Positions 43,136 through 53,868 of a DNA stretch of 64,000 nucleotides are shown here, in pieces (positions within the stretch are counted from its first letter, which is position 1; each line of letters opens with the position of its first letter). The stretch is from Thalassia testudinum. Lineage: Eukaryota; Streptophyta; Magnoliopsida; Alismatales; Hydrocharitaceae. Position numbers and translations under genes: made by a program. Under the pieces are notes generated by a model, which made no database searches, was not told where the DNA came from, and worked only from the letters and a program-made list of their open reading frames with translations. The stretch lies in contig JAZHRO010000036.1 in assembly GCA_037157565.1 (NCBI GenBank), forward strand, positions 129,588,001-129,652,000, read 5' to 3'.

Positions 43136-45493
43136 CACCCCACCCCAGCTTGAATTGAAACCATTGCCCGAGAATTTAAAATATCAATTTTTAAAGCCTC
43201 AGAATACGCTCCCTGTGATTATTAGTGCTAAATTGACAAAGGAACAAGAGATTAAATTGATTAAGGTCCTAAAGGAACATAAGGAGGCAATTGGTTGGAC
43301 CATTCATGACCTCAGGGGGATCGAGCCATCTTACTGTAATCATAGAATATTTTTGGAAGATGGATCCCGCCCTTCTCGCCAGATGCAGAGGAGATTGAAT
43401 CCAGATATGCAAAAAGTGGTCAAAACGAAAATCATCAAGTGGCTCGATGCAGGAATTATTTATCCAATCTCTAACTGACCCTGGGTAAGTCCCGTTCAGA
43501 TTGTTCCAAAGAAAGCCGGGATTACTGTTGTGACTAATGAGAGAAGAGAATCTGTCACAACTCATTTAGCTTCCTCTTGGAGAGTTTGTATTGATTACAG
43601 GAAGCTGAACACAGCCACTAAAAAGGATCATTTTCCCTTGCCCTTCATTGATCAAATCTTGGAAAAATTAGCTGGGCAGAAGTACTTCTGTTTTCTTGAT
43701 GGTTACTCGGGATACAACCAAGTTCCTATCCATCCCGAGGATCAGGAAAAAACTACTTTCACCTGTCCCTACGGAACCTTTGCTTTTCGTAGGATGCCTT
43801 TCAGGTTATGCAATGCACCTGCGACTTTTCAAAGGTGTATGCTAGCCATATTTTCTGACATGGTGGGAGAGTTTATGGAAGTCTTCTTGGATAATTTCTC
43901 TATTTTTGGAGAATCATTTGACTATTGTTTGGCTAATTTGGAAATGATTCTTAAGTGACGTATCAAGACACGACTGGTCCTTAGCTGGGAAAAGAGTCAT
44001 TTCATGACCCAAGAGGGCATCGTTTTGGGTCATGTAATCTCTGAACGGGGAATTGAAGTAGACAAAGCTAAGGTTGATGCTATCGCTAAACTTCCTCCTC
44101 CCACATCTGTTAAACGGATCAGATCATTTCTTGGCCATGTGGGATTTTATCGAAGATTCATAAAGGATTTCTCGAAGGTTGCTCGTCCTTTGAGCAATCT
44201 TCTTGCCAAAGAAACGTCATTTGTTTTTGACGAATCATGCCGAAACGTATTTGATTTCCTGAAAACGGCAGTCACCTGTGCTCCAATTTTGCAACCACCA
44301 ATTTGGACAGCCCCTTTTGAGATCATGACCGACGCTTCTGATTACGCGGTCGGGGCTGTCCTGGGTCAGAAAATTGACTGAAAGCCCTCTGTCATTTACT
44401 ACGCTAGTAAAACTTTGGATGAAGCCCAGAGGAATTACACTGTTACTGAAAAGGAATTACTAGCTGCAGTATTTGCTTTGGAAAAATTTAGGGCTTATCT
44501 CTTAGGGTCTCATGTTATCGTTTATAATGACCACTCGGCCTTGAGACATCTCTTGGCTAAAAAGGATGCTAAACCCAAGCTTATTCGTTGGATTCTTCTT
44601 CTTCAAGAATTTGATCTTGAAATCAAGGTTAAAACTGGGGTACAAAATGTGGTGGCGGATCATTTGTCGAGACTCCTAGGTGATTCTTCTTGTCCGGACA
44701 TTCCAATTGCTGACACTTTTCCGGATGAAACCATTCTTATAGTTTTAGGTGTCCACACCCCATGGTTTGCTGACATTGTTAACTATTTGGCCGTTGGTCA
44801 AATCCCCCAGGATTGGACCAAGCAACAACGGGATAGACTCAAATCTGAGGCCAAATACTACTTCTAGGAGGACCCTGAACTGTACCACATCGGCTCTGAT
44901 CAGATTATTCGCCGATGCATACCGGAGAATGAATTCAACAGTATACTCGAGTTCTGCCATGCATCTGGGTGTGGTGGACATTTCTCCAGGAAAAAGACGG
45001 CTGCAAAAATCTTGCAATCTGGTTTCTATTGGCCGTCTTTATTCAAGGATGCCCAGGATTTCTCAAGGTCATGTTCTCGATGTCAAGCACACGGAAGCAT
45101 AACTAAGAGACATGATGCCCCTAAACCCTATTCTTCCTGTCGAAATTTTCGATGTTTGGGGCATCGATTTCATGGGACCCTTTATCCCTTCATTTGGACA
45201 TCAGTACATTCTTGTTGCTGTTGATTATGTGTCCAAATGGATTGAGGCGATTCCCACCCGAACCAATGACCACAAGGTGGTCATCAATTTTGTCAAAAAA
45301 AATATCTTCAGTAGGTTCGGGATTCCGAGGGCTATCATCAGTGATGGTGGCACTCATTTTACTAATGCCCAATTCCAGAATTTATTGGCCAAATACAGGG
45401 TTAATCATCGAATTTCCACACCTTACCATCCCCAGACGAATGGACAAGCCAAGATCTCCAATCAAGAGATGAAGAACATTCTGCAAAAAATGG
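43136..45493 (+). pseudogene. A2 RT, RNase H and integrase N-terminal part
   Basis: Continues the A2 polyprotein after S1. RT motifs match A1 (WTIHDLRGIEPSYCNHRI, CIDYRKLNTATKKDHFPLPF, FLDGYSGYNQVPI) but the catalytic motif reads VFLDNFSIFG: the second Asp is Asn. RNase H follows ([37 protein letters not shown], where the usual Asp before DHSAL context is preserved), then the integrase zinc domain and core. The third catalytic residue reads NGQAKISN, Lys for Glu. Stops lie near 43477, 43956, 44379 and 44865; a two-base loss near 45108 shifts frame in integrase. Integrase is cut at 45493 by N1. Confidence 0.92.
45489..45493. other. Target site duplication of N1, left copy
   Basis: AATGG, matched at 53309-53313. 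A1 has one continuous integrase reading across this site. Confidence 0.92.
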
Positions 45494-47269
45494 TGATGTA
45501 AACACATTTACACTACTTAAAATGTCTATTTATGCATGTTCTTAAGCATAGGATTGCATTTCATGATATAAATATTGCATGACATGCATCATCTTGCATT
45601 TAGAGTAGTTTGAATAAAATGGAGGTTAATTGTCTCCTTTTATGTGCTTGGACAGGGCAAATATTTTATCGGGGCCTCGGATCAAAGATCCAACCGTATG
45701 GATATGATCAGGGCGACGATTGGAGTTCAACGACTCCAAGATCGCCCTAATCAGGCATCCGTAGCATCAGATAGAGACCGGGGAACCCTAGAAGATCAAG
45801 GGCCAGGATGGTGTAAATCCGCACTTCAGATGGAAAACCCGACCACACGGATGAATTCGGATCGACGATCGCAGCCCAACGACACAAAAATCGAGTCAAT
45901 CCGACATCCCTGGCACCATCTACAACTTCCAGAAGATGGACGGCTAAGATGGCGCCACGTGGCGCCATCTCAGCCGCCCAATCGGTCGCATGCGTCTGGT
46001 GAAGACCACGCACCGTCTCCTCTCTGCCGTTGGATCTCGATCCAACGGCTGCGGTCGCTCGCGTTTAAAAACATCCGCGCGACCATTTTGCCCGCGTAGC
46101 GCAGCGGCTACGCAGCTGCGGGCGAAGCGGAGGTCGCGGGTTCGAGCAGCGGTGAGGGGGTGGAAGGCGTGGGCGAGCGGGCGCGCACGAGCGTCAGATG
46201 AAGATCCAACGGCTGCGCGCGCTCAATCAGGCCGACGCGCAATTGGACGCTCTAGTGAACGCGCGATCACACGCGGGCGGTGCGCTACGCAGCGGGCGCG
46301 GACGCGTTCTAAGCCGTCCGATCTCGCGATCGGACGGCTGAGACGACGCGGACGTGCATATGCGTTACGCGCGCGGCCAGCCGAGCGGGCGCGCGTGGGC
46401 GCGGCAGCGACGGCGACGGCGGGGCTTTAGCGACGGTTTTATCCGTCACTAAAGACCCCTTATTTATTATTTTGAAGATGTAATGTCCATTTTGCCCCCA
46501 CTCCTTGCAACTATAAAAGGAGACCCACTCCATACGAAATTTTGATCCCTTCCTTCTCCTCTCTACCTCTCCAAAGCTCAAGAGAAGCTTGTCCCACACC
46601 CGGGATGCTTCTCGCGAGATAAAGTCCAAATTTTCGTCCCCCTTCGGAAGTGGATCCCGCGACGACGACGGCGTGCTGCTTCGTTCCCGTTCTTCTGCTT
46701 CGTCCTCCTTCGTCCCGCTTCGTTCTCCTTCGTCCAGGCGTCGCCCCGTCCGGCTCGTCCTCCAAGCGACCGTCGAGGAGGATTCTCTCTCCCTATTCTT
46801 TTTACTGCTTTCTAGTATAGATTTACTGCTTTCTAGAGTAGTCTATTCGTCCTCCGAGCGATCATCGAGGAGGACATTTCTCCCTCCATTCTTTTAATGC
46901 TTTTTAGAGTAATTGTTTTATGTTTTCTAGTTGTAACGAACGAACTCTTTTATGATAAATTCCTTGTCTATTCTACATCTCATTTTTATTTCCATGTATA
47001 GTATTCTTTCTCTCTCTCTTACTCCCTCTCTCTCTTTTATTTGTTGTAGATACTTAGATAGTTTAAATTGAATTTCTTTGTGACAAAATAAAAAGAAACG
47101 CGAAGTTTTTAAATCAAACGTTCGCCTCCCTGTGTTCGACCCGGAATTTTAATTTCAGTATAAATTTTATTTGTTGAACACGAATCCTTCGCTTTCGAAC
47201 TATAACGACGGGTTTTCCAAAACCAAATACGTTAGCGTAGGTTCGTAAAAAAAAAAGAAAATTTCAACA
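45494..47269 (+). repeat. N1 5' LTR
   Basis: 1776 bases, TGATGTAAACAC to TTTCAACA. U3 is closest to A1 (shares the CACGTG-centred palindrome and the GATCTCGCGATC-type palindrome); the U5 side, from about 46800, carries a duplicated TTTACTGCTTTCTAG-type segment and differs from A1 and A2. Confidence 0.94.
46512..46520 (+). promoter_or_regulatory. TATA box of N1 5' LTR
   Basis: TATAAAAGG with the conserved hairpin (arms around GGGGCTTTAGCGACGG) at about 46424-46462 upstream. Confidence 0.75.
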
Positions 47270-47272
47270 TTT

Positions 47273-47289
47273 TGGCGCCGTTGCCGGGG
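47273..47289 (+). other. N1 primer binding site (tRNA-Asp)
   Basis: TGGCGCCGTTGCCGGGG, a perfect match to the tRNA-Asp 3' end, three bases after the LTR. Confidence 0.95.
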
Positions 47290-47431
47290 AGGCAACGATC
47301 TTTGATTTCTCTTCACGTTTTGTAACTTACAAATCATTTACCTCACTTTTCTCCTTTTTTATTGTAATTGCAGGTACTCTTTTGAGGCAAGCAAAAGCGG
47401 TAGATTGGAGTAAAGTGCTGTGAAAGGTTTT

Positions 47432-48469
47432 GTAAGTTCTCACCCATTCTTTCCCCCTCCATAGATTTCATTCGCCACATTGAATCCAAATTCCAATTAA
47501 CCTAGGTGTTTGCATAAATCCTAGGAATAGTTTGGTTGTTTGGATTCTCACTCACATTCATTCCACCTTCATTTATATAAAAAAAAAGTAAAAAGATAAT
47601 TTTGTGGGGTAATTTTCAACAAATACACAATGTACACCCACATTTAAAGGCACTTAACCGAATTGATTTGTTTCTACTCAACTGGGTTCTGATCTGTGGG
47701 ACCAGTACACATAAAGCAACACATAAAAGAGTAGAAATCATTCTAAGTTAACCATCTTTGTGTGCCTAACTTAGTGGTGCATTTGAGGCCAATTGTTTGA
47801 GTTGATTGGGCCGCACCACTTCAAATAAAATCAACTCATCAAGTAGCTGCCAATTAGGTTCAACTCTTAAGGATCTACCAGGCACTCCACATTCTTTTTA
47901 AACTTTAAAGGAAAATATCTTCACCTGTGCTTGCAAAACCTGGTGTGCCAATGAAACTTGATTGAAAACACCTAAAGTTGAATCCTAAAAGCTACTAAGC
48001 AAGATTTGAACCTTAAAATTCACCACATCAAAAATAATCTTGCTTGAAAACCACTGGTTGTGCACGCACACACAAAGCAATCAATCATTAAGGGCACAAC
48101 CCATTTAAAGGGCCCACCACATTCCAAAGCACATTCAAACCTAGCCCTAAAACAGAGTAGACGTTGGCCTTAAGGATTGGACTCGCTCTTCAGAACTCAG
48201 AACGAGATTATTTTCGATTAGTCTGTTTCTACTGTTCAATTTGATGTCTAGCTAGGGGAGCAGAGTCAAACGATCGCGGCTGGGGGGTACACTAGGAACC
48301 GGAGGCGCAAGCCGAAGGAAGAACCTTCTCCCCAGTCCCTCCTTCTAACTGGTTGGATTGAACAGACAGAAGTAGATCAAATCGTTCCTTTATCTCAAGA
48401 CGGGTTTTGGGAGTCTGTAGGTCTGTAGGCTAACCCATTTAAGGACAGGTTTGATTGTTTGTATTGCAG
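47432..48469 (+). other. Candidate leader intron of N1
   Basis: Donor TTTT/GTAAGT at 47432, T-rich tract and acceptor GTATTGCAG/G at 48469; 1038 bases. The exon upstream of the donor differs from A1/A2 but GTAAGT and the acceptor are kept. The ORF's first ATG (48495) follows the acceptor by 25 bases. Conserved block 48244-48375 lies within. Confidence 0.55.
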
Positions 48470-48494
48470 GGCACCTTTCTTCCTCCCGTGTCTC

Positions 48495-50297
48495 ATGAAT
48501 CCTTCCACATATTTCACGCATTCCTGCTCTTTCACTCCTGTCATGAATTATCCGCAACATGACAATTATCCCAACTCGTATTGTAATCGACCATCAGTTA
48601 GTTGGGATAATTCGGATTGGGGATACAATTCCGGACCTCCGTGTTTAGGGTCTAACCCTGAACACTTTGATTCTCAATTCTATCCTTCTCAGAGTTGCAT
48701 CGATTATAGATCGTCCTCCTTTCATGAACAACCTAATGCGATCTACAATCAAGAAGGATACACTGATCCTTACCCATCCTCTGATTTCACTGCCTTTAGG
48801 TCATCTCCATCTTTTGAACAATCTGAAATGACCTATTATCAGGATGGGTATAACGAATCTCAATTCGTTAATTCCTCTACATTGATGTCAAACCCACCCA
48901 ACCCTGAACCAACTCATTTGGTTCAGGTTAATCAGGTTCAAGATAAGGTTCTGGCTAACTTGAGGAATATCATTCAATCTTTAGAAGTTCAGCCAATACC
49001 TTGCATTGAGAGATTGGAGCCCCTGATTGAAATGATTGATGATTTAAATAAGTCTTTGTTGGATTGGCTCCAGGATGTTAAGGATAAGAACCCGGGTGAG
49101 TTTCTACTTGGGAAATTAGCGAAATTGAGGATGAGATTCGTGGTTGCTTTGATTCAATCTTGGAATAATTCCCAGGATGAACTCTCTTCAGGAAAGCCAA
49201 TGACAGAACCCGCTCAGGCACCTGTTGGGGGGAACACATGTTACGAAGCTGACCAGATTGAATTAAAGCAACCAATTAAGGATGATCTGATTTCTTCACC
49301 TGAGATCCCTGAGCCGGGTTACGAGAAAACGTATGTCTCCTGGGAACACAAAGTGACAACTGATTTTGGGACATACATTGATACGGATCCTGATTTCTTT
49401 GATGGTGAAGATTCAAGTTGCGAAGTCTCACACGAGTTTTCAAATCACGATTTTTGTGAGACGATTGGGCCTGAGGAATCTGATAGATCATTTGATAGCC
49501 CAATAACTGAGGAAACTGATCTTATTAGGGCACACGATACGGATCCAGAATCGCATTTTCTGGAGGAATTAATTCAATGCCCTGATTATCAGTTACACCC
49601 TGTTGAGCTTATTGATGATTCTAATTCTGAGATAATTAGACCCAAGTCAATTTTGATTTTGCCACATCATCTAGACTTGGAGATTTCAGACGGGGTGATG
49701 AATATACAAGAGGTTTTGGAATTTGATACACTTAATGAGGAGGATAGGAGCGGGGAAGTTCTAATTTGGGAAGTCAATTTTGGAGGATATGGAAGATTGA
49801 GTCGAAGGGTTCCTTTTAAGCTAAACCCATCAAATCAGAACCCTTACGACAGTTGTTTCGAGGATGTCAAACTCAAGCACACATTTAACGATTATCCTTT
49901 TGAGCTTCAATTCTCTGTAACCCGACATTTTGGCCTTGGGTTGCATCCTCACAAATCGCAGGCCCGACCCCGCTTGCATTCTGATTTTAGGTTTTGGGTA
50001 ATTTTTATCCAGAACCTAAGATATTCTCAATTATGGGGTGTGGGTCTGCACCACAATCTGGTCCACATCTGTGGACCTCTGCTGACAGGTCGGAGGATTC
50101 TTCTGTTCATTCTAATTCTGACCTGCACATGTGAATTCTTCATTTCTTTTCTTTGTATAGTGTGCCTAGCTGAAGGCACTAAACTCAGCACATATACAGT
50201 TCTTTTTCATTTTCATCTCGGAGCGGACCCGATATCCACGCAATTCAGGTGCTTTCTACGCTTTTCCACTCTGTTTTATGTCTTTTTAATACAATGA
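48495..50297 (+). CDS. N1 protein of unknown function, about 600 codons
   Basis: An intact frame of 600 codons from the first ATG after the candidate acceptor (the frame is open a little further upstream, without ATG). I do not recognise the protein. Residues 1-135 are rich in Tyr, Ser, Pro, Asn, Phe and Gln (low complexity). About 140-230 looks helical (VQVNQVQDKVLANLRNIIQS, LLDWLQDVKDKNPGEFLLGK). About 235-430 is acidic with many Asp, Glu and Ser. Near 533-558 is a strongly hydrophobic stretch (ILLFILILTCTCEFFISFL). The last 50 or so codons overlap sequence that is non-coding in A1 and A2 (AEGTKLS region) and the stop lies inside the conserved CAATGAGGAC block. No gag, CCHC, protease, RT or integrase motif. 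Confidence 0.75.
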   Translation: MNPSTYFTHSCSFTPVMNYPQHDNYPNSYCNRPSVSWDNSDWGYNSGPPCLGSNPEHFDSQFYPSQSCIDYRSSSFHEQPNAIYNQEGYTDPYPSSDFTAFRSSPSFEQSEMTYYQDGYNESQFVNSSTLMSNPPNPEPTHLVQVNQVQDKVLANLRNIIQSLEVQPIPCIERLEPLIEMIDDLNKSLLDWLQDVKDKNPGEFLLGKLAKLRMRFVVALIQSWNNSQDELSSGKPMTEPAQAPVGGNTCYEADQIELKQPIKDDLISSPEIPEPGYEKTYVSWEHKVTTDFGTYIDTDPDFFDGEDSSCEVSHEFSNHDFCETIGPEESDRSFDSPITEETDLIRAHDTDPESHFLEELIQCPDYQLHPVELIDDSNSEIIRPKSILILPHHLDLEISDGVMNIQEVLEFDTLNEEDRSGEVLIWEVNFGGYGRLSRRVPFKLNPSNQNPYDSCFEDVKLKHTFNDYPFELQFSVTRHFGLGLHPHKSQARPRLHSDFRFWVIFIQNLRYSQLWGVGLHHNLVHICGPLLTGRRILLFILILTCTCEFFISFLCIVCLAEGTKLSTYTVLFHFHLGADPISTQFRCFLRFSTLFYVFLIQ

Positions 50298-50328
50298 GGA
50301 CATTGCATTAGATAGGCATGGGGGGATG
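50292..50328 (+). other. Conserved post-ORF block with PPT-like end in N1
   Basis: CAATGAGGACATTGCATT, then GATAGGCATGGGGGGATGG. Equivalent blocks: A1 2722-2760, A2 53998-54034, B1 30249-30286. Confidence 0.8.
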
Positions 50329-51540
50329 GATATTTATCTTTGAATTCATTCGTCAGCTCCGTAGATTTGTTTTATTTTAAATAAAACAAAAAAAATCAAA
50401 ATTAGGAAAGAGAATTTGGGTTTAAGAAAATTTTCAATCTTAAGAAATACTATATTATGTTCTGAACACAAAGACCCTTCAGGTCTTTGGACTTAATCAG
50501 CCCGTATATCCACTAAAATGTGGATTTGTTTTTCGAGTTCTCGCCAACTTGAATTTTATTATAATTGGAATAAATAAGTTTGGGTGATAAGTACACGACT
50601 TGTCAACCCGCCCTCTGATTTAAGGGAATTTTGAGTTTTAAGCATCTACACACTTTCTTTGCACTGACTCGTTGTTTGGCGATTTTAACGGAAATTGGGT
50701 AGCTAATGAACCTTCTAGGGTGATATGGCTGGCAAGTTATCATGGGTAACAGCCCATAGGTAGGTTGTCCAGAGCCCAGTCACTGGACCTTTCTCTTTTT
50801 GCTGCCTTTAGGTAAATCTTAGACCAGGGAAGCCACCTATTTAAAAAAAAAAGAAAAAAAAAATCAAAAAGGAGAAAAGAACAAAAAGAAATAAGCCACA
50901 CTTCACCGCACGAGTATGGCTGGCAAGTTGTCGGTGGTAACAGCTCATCGACCGGTTGTCCAGAACCCAGCTCAGAAAATGCATTAAAAATTCCCAAAAC
51001 ACTTAGGAAGAAGCGGAGAAGTAGAATAAACCGGGGAGATATACACTGGATTCACCCTTGTGTTGACCCTGTTAAAAAAATAAAAGTAGGGAGAAAGCTA
51101 CCGGTTGTAAAGATACACCTTTAGGCAGAATTCTTTTTGAGGTCACCTAGAGGCGTAGAAATCCGAAGTCCGTTTTAATTGCCGGTCAACAAGTCTATCA
51201 CAATCACAATAAGATGCTTAAAACTTAGGGTTCTCATCAAATCTTGGGTGAGTTGAATGGCCGTAGAAAGCCACTCTTAAACCCTAAAATTTGAAAATCC
51301 AAAAAAAAAAAAAAAGAGAGTAAAAATAGAAAAAGAAATTTTTCTTTGAATAAGGCGAGGCTTGAGGCGGCCTGCATTTTGGCTGATACCCGGGCACTGT
51401 TGTGTCTTTGAAAGTTCAGTTCTTAAGTAGACAATTTCTTAATGATTGAAAATAACTCAGGTCCAAATAATCTAACCTAATTCTTTTATAAATAGCATAT
51501 AGTTTTTGCTAGGGACTAGCAAAAGATAGGCATGGCGGTA
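50329..51540 (+). other. N1 3' untranslated region and polypurine tract
   Basis: No gene. Duplicated motif starts at 50724 and 50916, about 192 bases apart. The polypurine tract GGCATGGCGGTA (51529-51540) carries one C, unlike A2. Confidence 0.8.
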
Positions 51541-53308
51541 TGATGTAAACACATTTACACTACTTAAAATGTCTATTTATGCATGTTCTTAAGCATAGGA
51601 TTGCATTTCATGATATAAATATTGCATTACATGCATCATCTTGCATTTAGAGTAGTTTGAATAAAATGGAGGTTAATTGTCTCCTTTTATGTGCTTGGAC
51701 AGGGCAAATATTTTATCGGGGCCTCGGATCAAAGATCCAACCGTATGGATATGATCAGGGCGACGATTGGAGTTCAACGACTCCAAGATCGCCCTAATCA
51801 GGCATCCGTAGCATCAGATAGAGACCGGGGAACCCTAGAAGATCAAGGGCCAGGATGGTGTAAATCCGCACTTCAGATGGAAAATCCGACCAACGGATGA
51901 ATTCGGATCGACGATCGCAGCCCAACGACACAAAAATCGAGTCAATCCGACATCCGTGGCACCATCTACAACTTCCAGAAGATGGACGGCTAAGATGGCG
52001 CCACGTGGCACCATCTCAGCCGCCCAATCGGCCGCATGCGTCTGGTGAAGACCGCGCACCGTCTCCTCTCCGCCGTTGGATCTCGATCCAACGGCTGCGG
52101 TCGCTCGCGTTTAAAAACGTCCGTGCGACCATTTCGCCCGCGTAGCGCAGCGGCTACGCAGCTGCGGGCGAAGCGGAGGTCGCGGGTTCGAGCCGCGGTG
52201 AGGGGGTGGAAGGCGCGGGCGAGCGGGCGCGCACGAGCGTCAGATGAAGATCCAACGGCTGCATGCGCTCAATCAGGCCGACGCGCAATTGGACGCTCTG
52301 GTGAACGCACGATCACACGCGGGCGGTGCGCTACGCAGCGGGCGCGGACGCGTTCTAAGCCGTCCGATCTCGCGATCGGACGGCTGAGACGACGCGGACG
52401 TGCATATGCGTTACGCGCGCGGCCAGCCGAGCGGGCGCGCGTGGGCGTGGCGACGACGGCGACGGCGGGGCTTTAGCGACGATTTTATCCGTCACTAAAG
52501 ACCCCTTATTTATTATTTTGAAGATGTAATGTCCATTTTGCCCCCACTCCTTGCAACTATAAAAGGAGACCCCCTCCATACGAAATTTTGATCCCTTCCT
52601 TCTCCTCTCTACCTCTCCAAAGCTCAAGAGAAGCTTGTCCCACACCCGGGATGCTTCTCGCGAGATAAAGTCCAAATTTTCGTCCCCCTTCGGAAGTGGA
52701 TCCCGCGACGACGACGGCGTGCTGCTTCGTTCCCGTTCTTCTGCTTCGTCCTCCTTCGTCCCGCTTCGTTCTCCTTCGTCCAGGCGTCGTCCCGTCCGGC
52801 TCGTCCTCCAAGCGACCGTCGAGGAGGATTCTCTCTCCCTATTCTTTTTACTGCTTTCTAGTATAGATTTACTGCTTTCTAGAGTAGTCTATTCGTCCTC
52901 CGAGCGATCGTCGAGGAGGACATTTCTCCCTCCATTCTTTTAATGCTTTCTAGAGTAATTGTTTTATGTTTTCTAGTTGTAACGAACGAACTCTTTTATG
53001 ATAAATTCCTTGTCTATTCTACATCTCATTTTGATTTCCATGTATAGTATTCTTTCTCTCTCTCTTACTCCCTCTCTCTCTTTTATTTGTTGTAGATACT
53101 TAGATAGTTTAAATTGAATTTTTTTGTGACAAAATAAAAAGAAACGCGAAGTTTTTAAATCAAACGTTCGCCTCCCTGTGTTCGACCCGGAATTTTAATT
53201 TCGGTATAAATTTTATTTGTTGAACACGAATCCTTCGCTTTCGAACTACAACGATGGGTTTTCCAAAACCAAACACGTTAGCGTAGCTTCGTAAAAAAAA
53301 GTTCAACA
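51541..53308 (+). repeat. N1 3' LTR
   Basis: 1768 bases, TGATGTAAACAC to GTTCAACA, with TATA box at 52558-52566. Followed directly by AATGG and the rest of the A2 integrase. Confidence 0.94.
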
Positions 53309-53313
53309 AATGG

Positions 53314-53868
53314 TTAGGCCTGATCGCAAGGATTGGACTCAAAAGCTTGAGGATGCTCTTTAGGCCTACCGTACGGCGTATAAAATGCCCATCGGTATGT
53401 CTCCATTCCATTTGGTGTATGGAAAGGCGTGCCATCTACCCGTAGAGATTGAACACAGGGCATTCTGGGCAATCAAACAATGTAATTTAGATCTGAATCA
53501 AGCTAGGAAGACTAGGAAACTCCAACTATCTGAGTTGGAGGAGCTTAGAAATGATGCTTATGAGAATGCCAAGATCTACAAGGCTCGAACCAAAGCTCTA
53601 CATGATCAATTGATTTCCCGCAAGAGCTTTGAGCTAAACCAGAAGGTCTAGTTATTTGATTTTAAACTTAAGCTCTTTCCTGGCAAACTTAGATCTAAAT
53701 GGAATGGCCCATTCATAATTAATCAGATTTTTCCAAATGGTGCCATTCAGATTTCTGACCCAAAGATAGGTAACACCTTCAAAGTCAACGGTCAATGTCT
53801 AAAGCCTGTTGTTGACCGTAATCTTCCAAAACCCATCTCAAACTCTATTTCTCTAGCCATTCTGTGAC
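53314..53868 (+). pseudogene. A2 integrase C-terminal part
   Basis: Resumes the A2 integrase after N1: [43 protein letters not shown] and the GPF motif (KWNGPFII), ending at the stop at 53866-53868 as in A1. Two in-frame TAG stops (near 53362 and 53649) replace the TGG Trp codons of A1. Confidence 0.92.

Larger units (their letters stand above)
45494..53308 (+). mobile_element. N1: young non-autonomous Athila-type element with one novel ORF
   Basis: LTRs at 45494-47269 and 51541-53308 with A-type termini, tRNA-Asp primer site, the A-type leader with candidate intron, one 600-codon ORF, the A-type 3' UTR and polypurine tract, and a perfect AATGG duplication. 7815 bases. LTRs differ at about 30 positions by eye, so it is a recent insertion. 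No gag, protease, RT or integrase. Shared cis elements imply mobilisation by A1-type proteins. It inserted into the integrase coding region of A2 in the same orientation. Confidence 0.94.
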
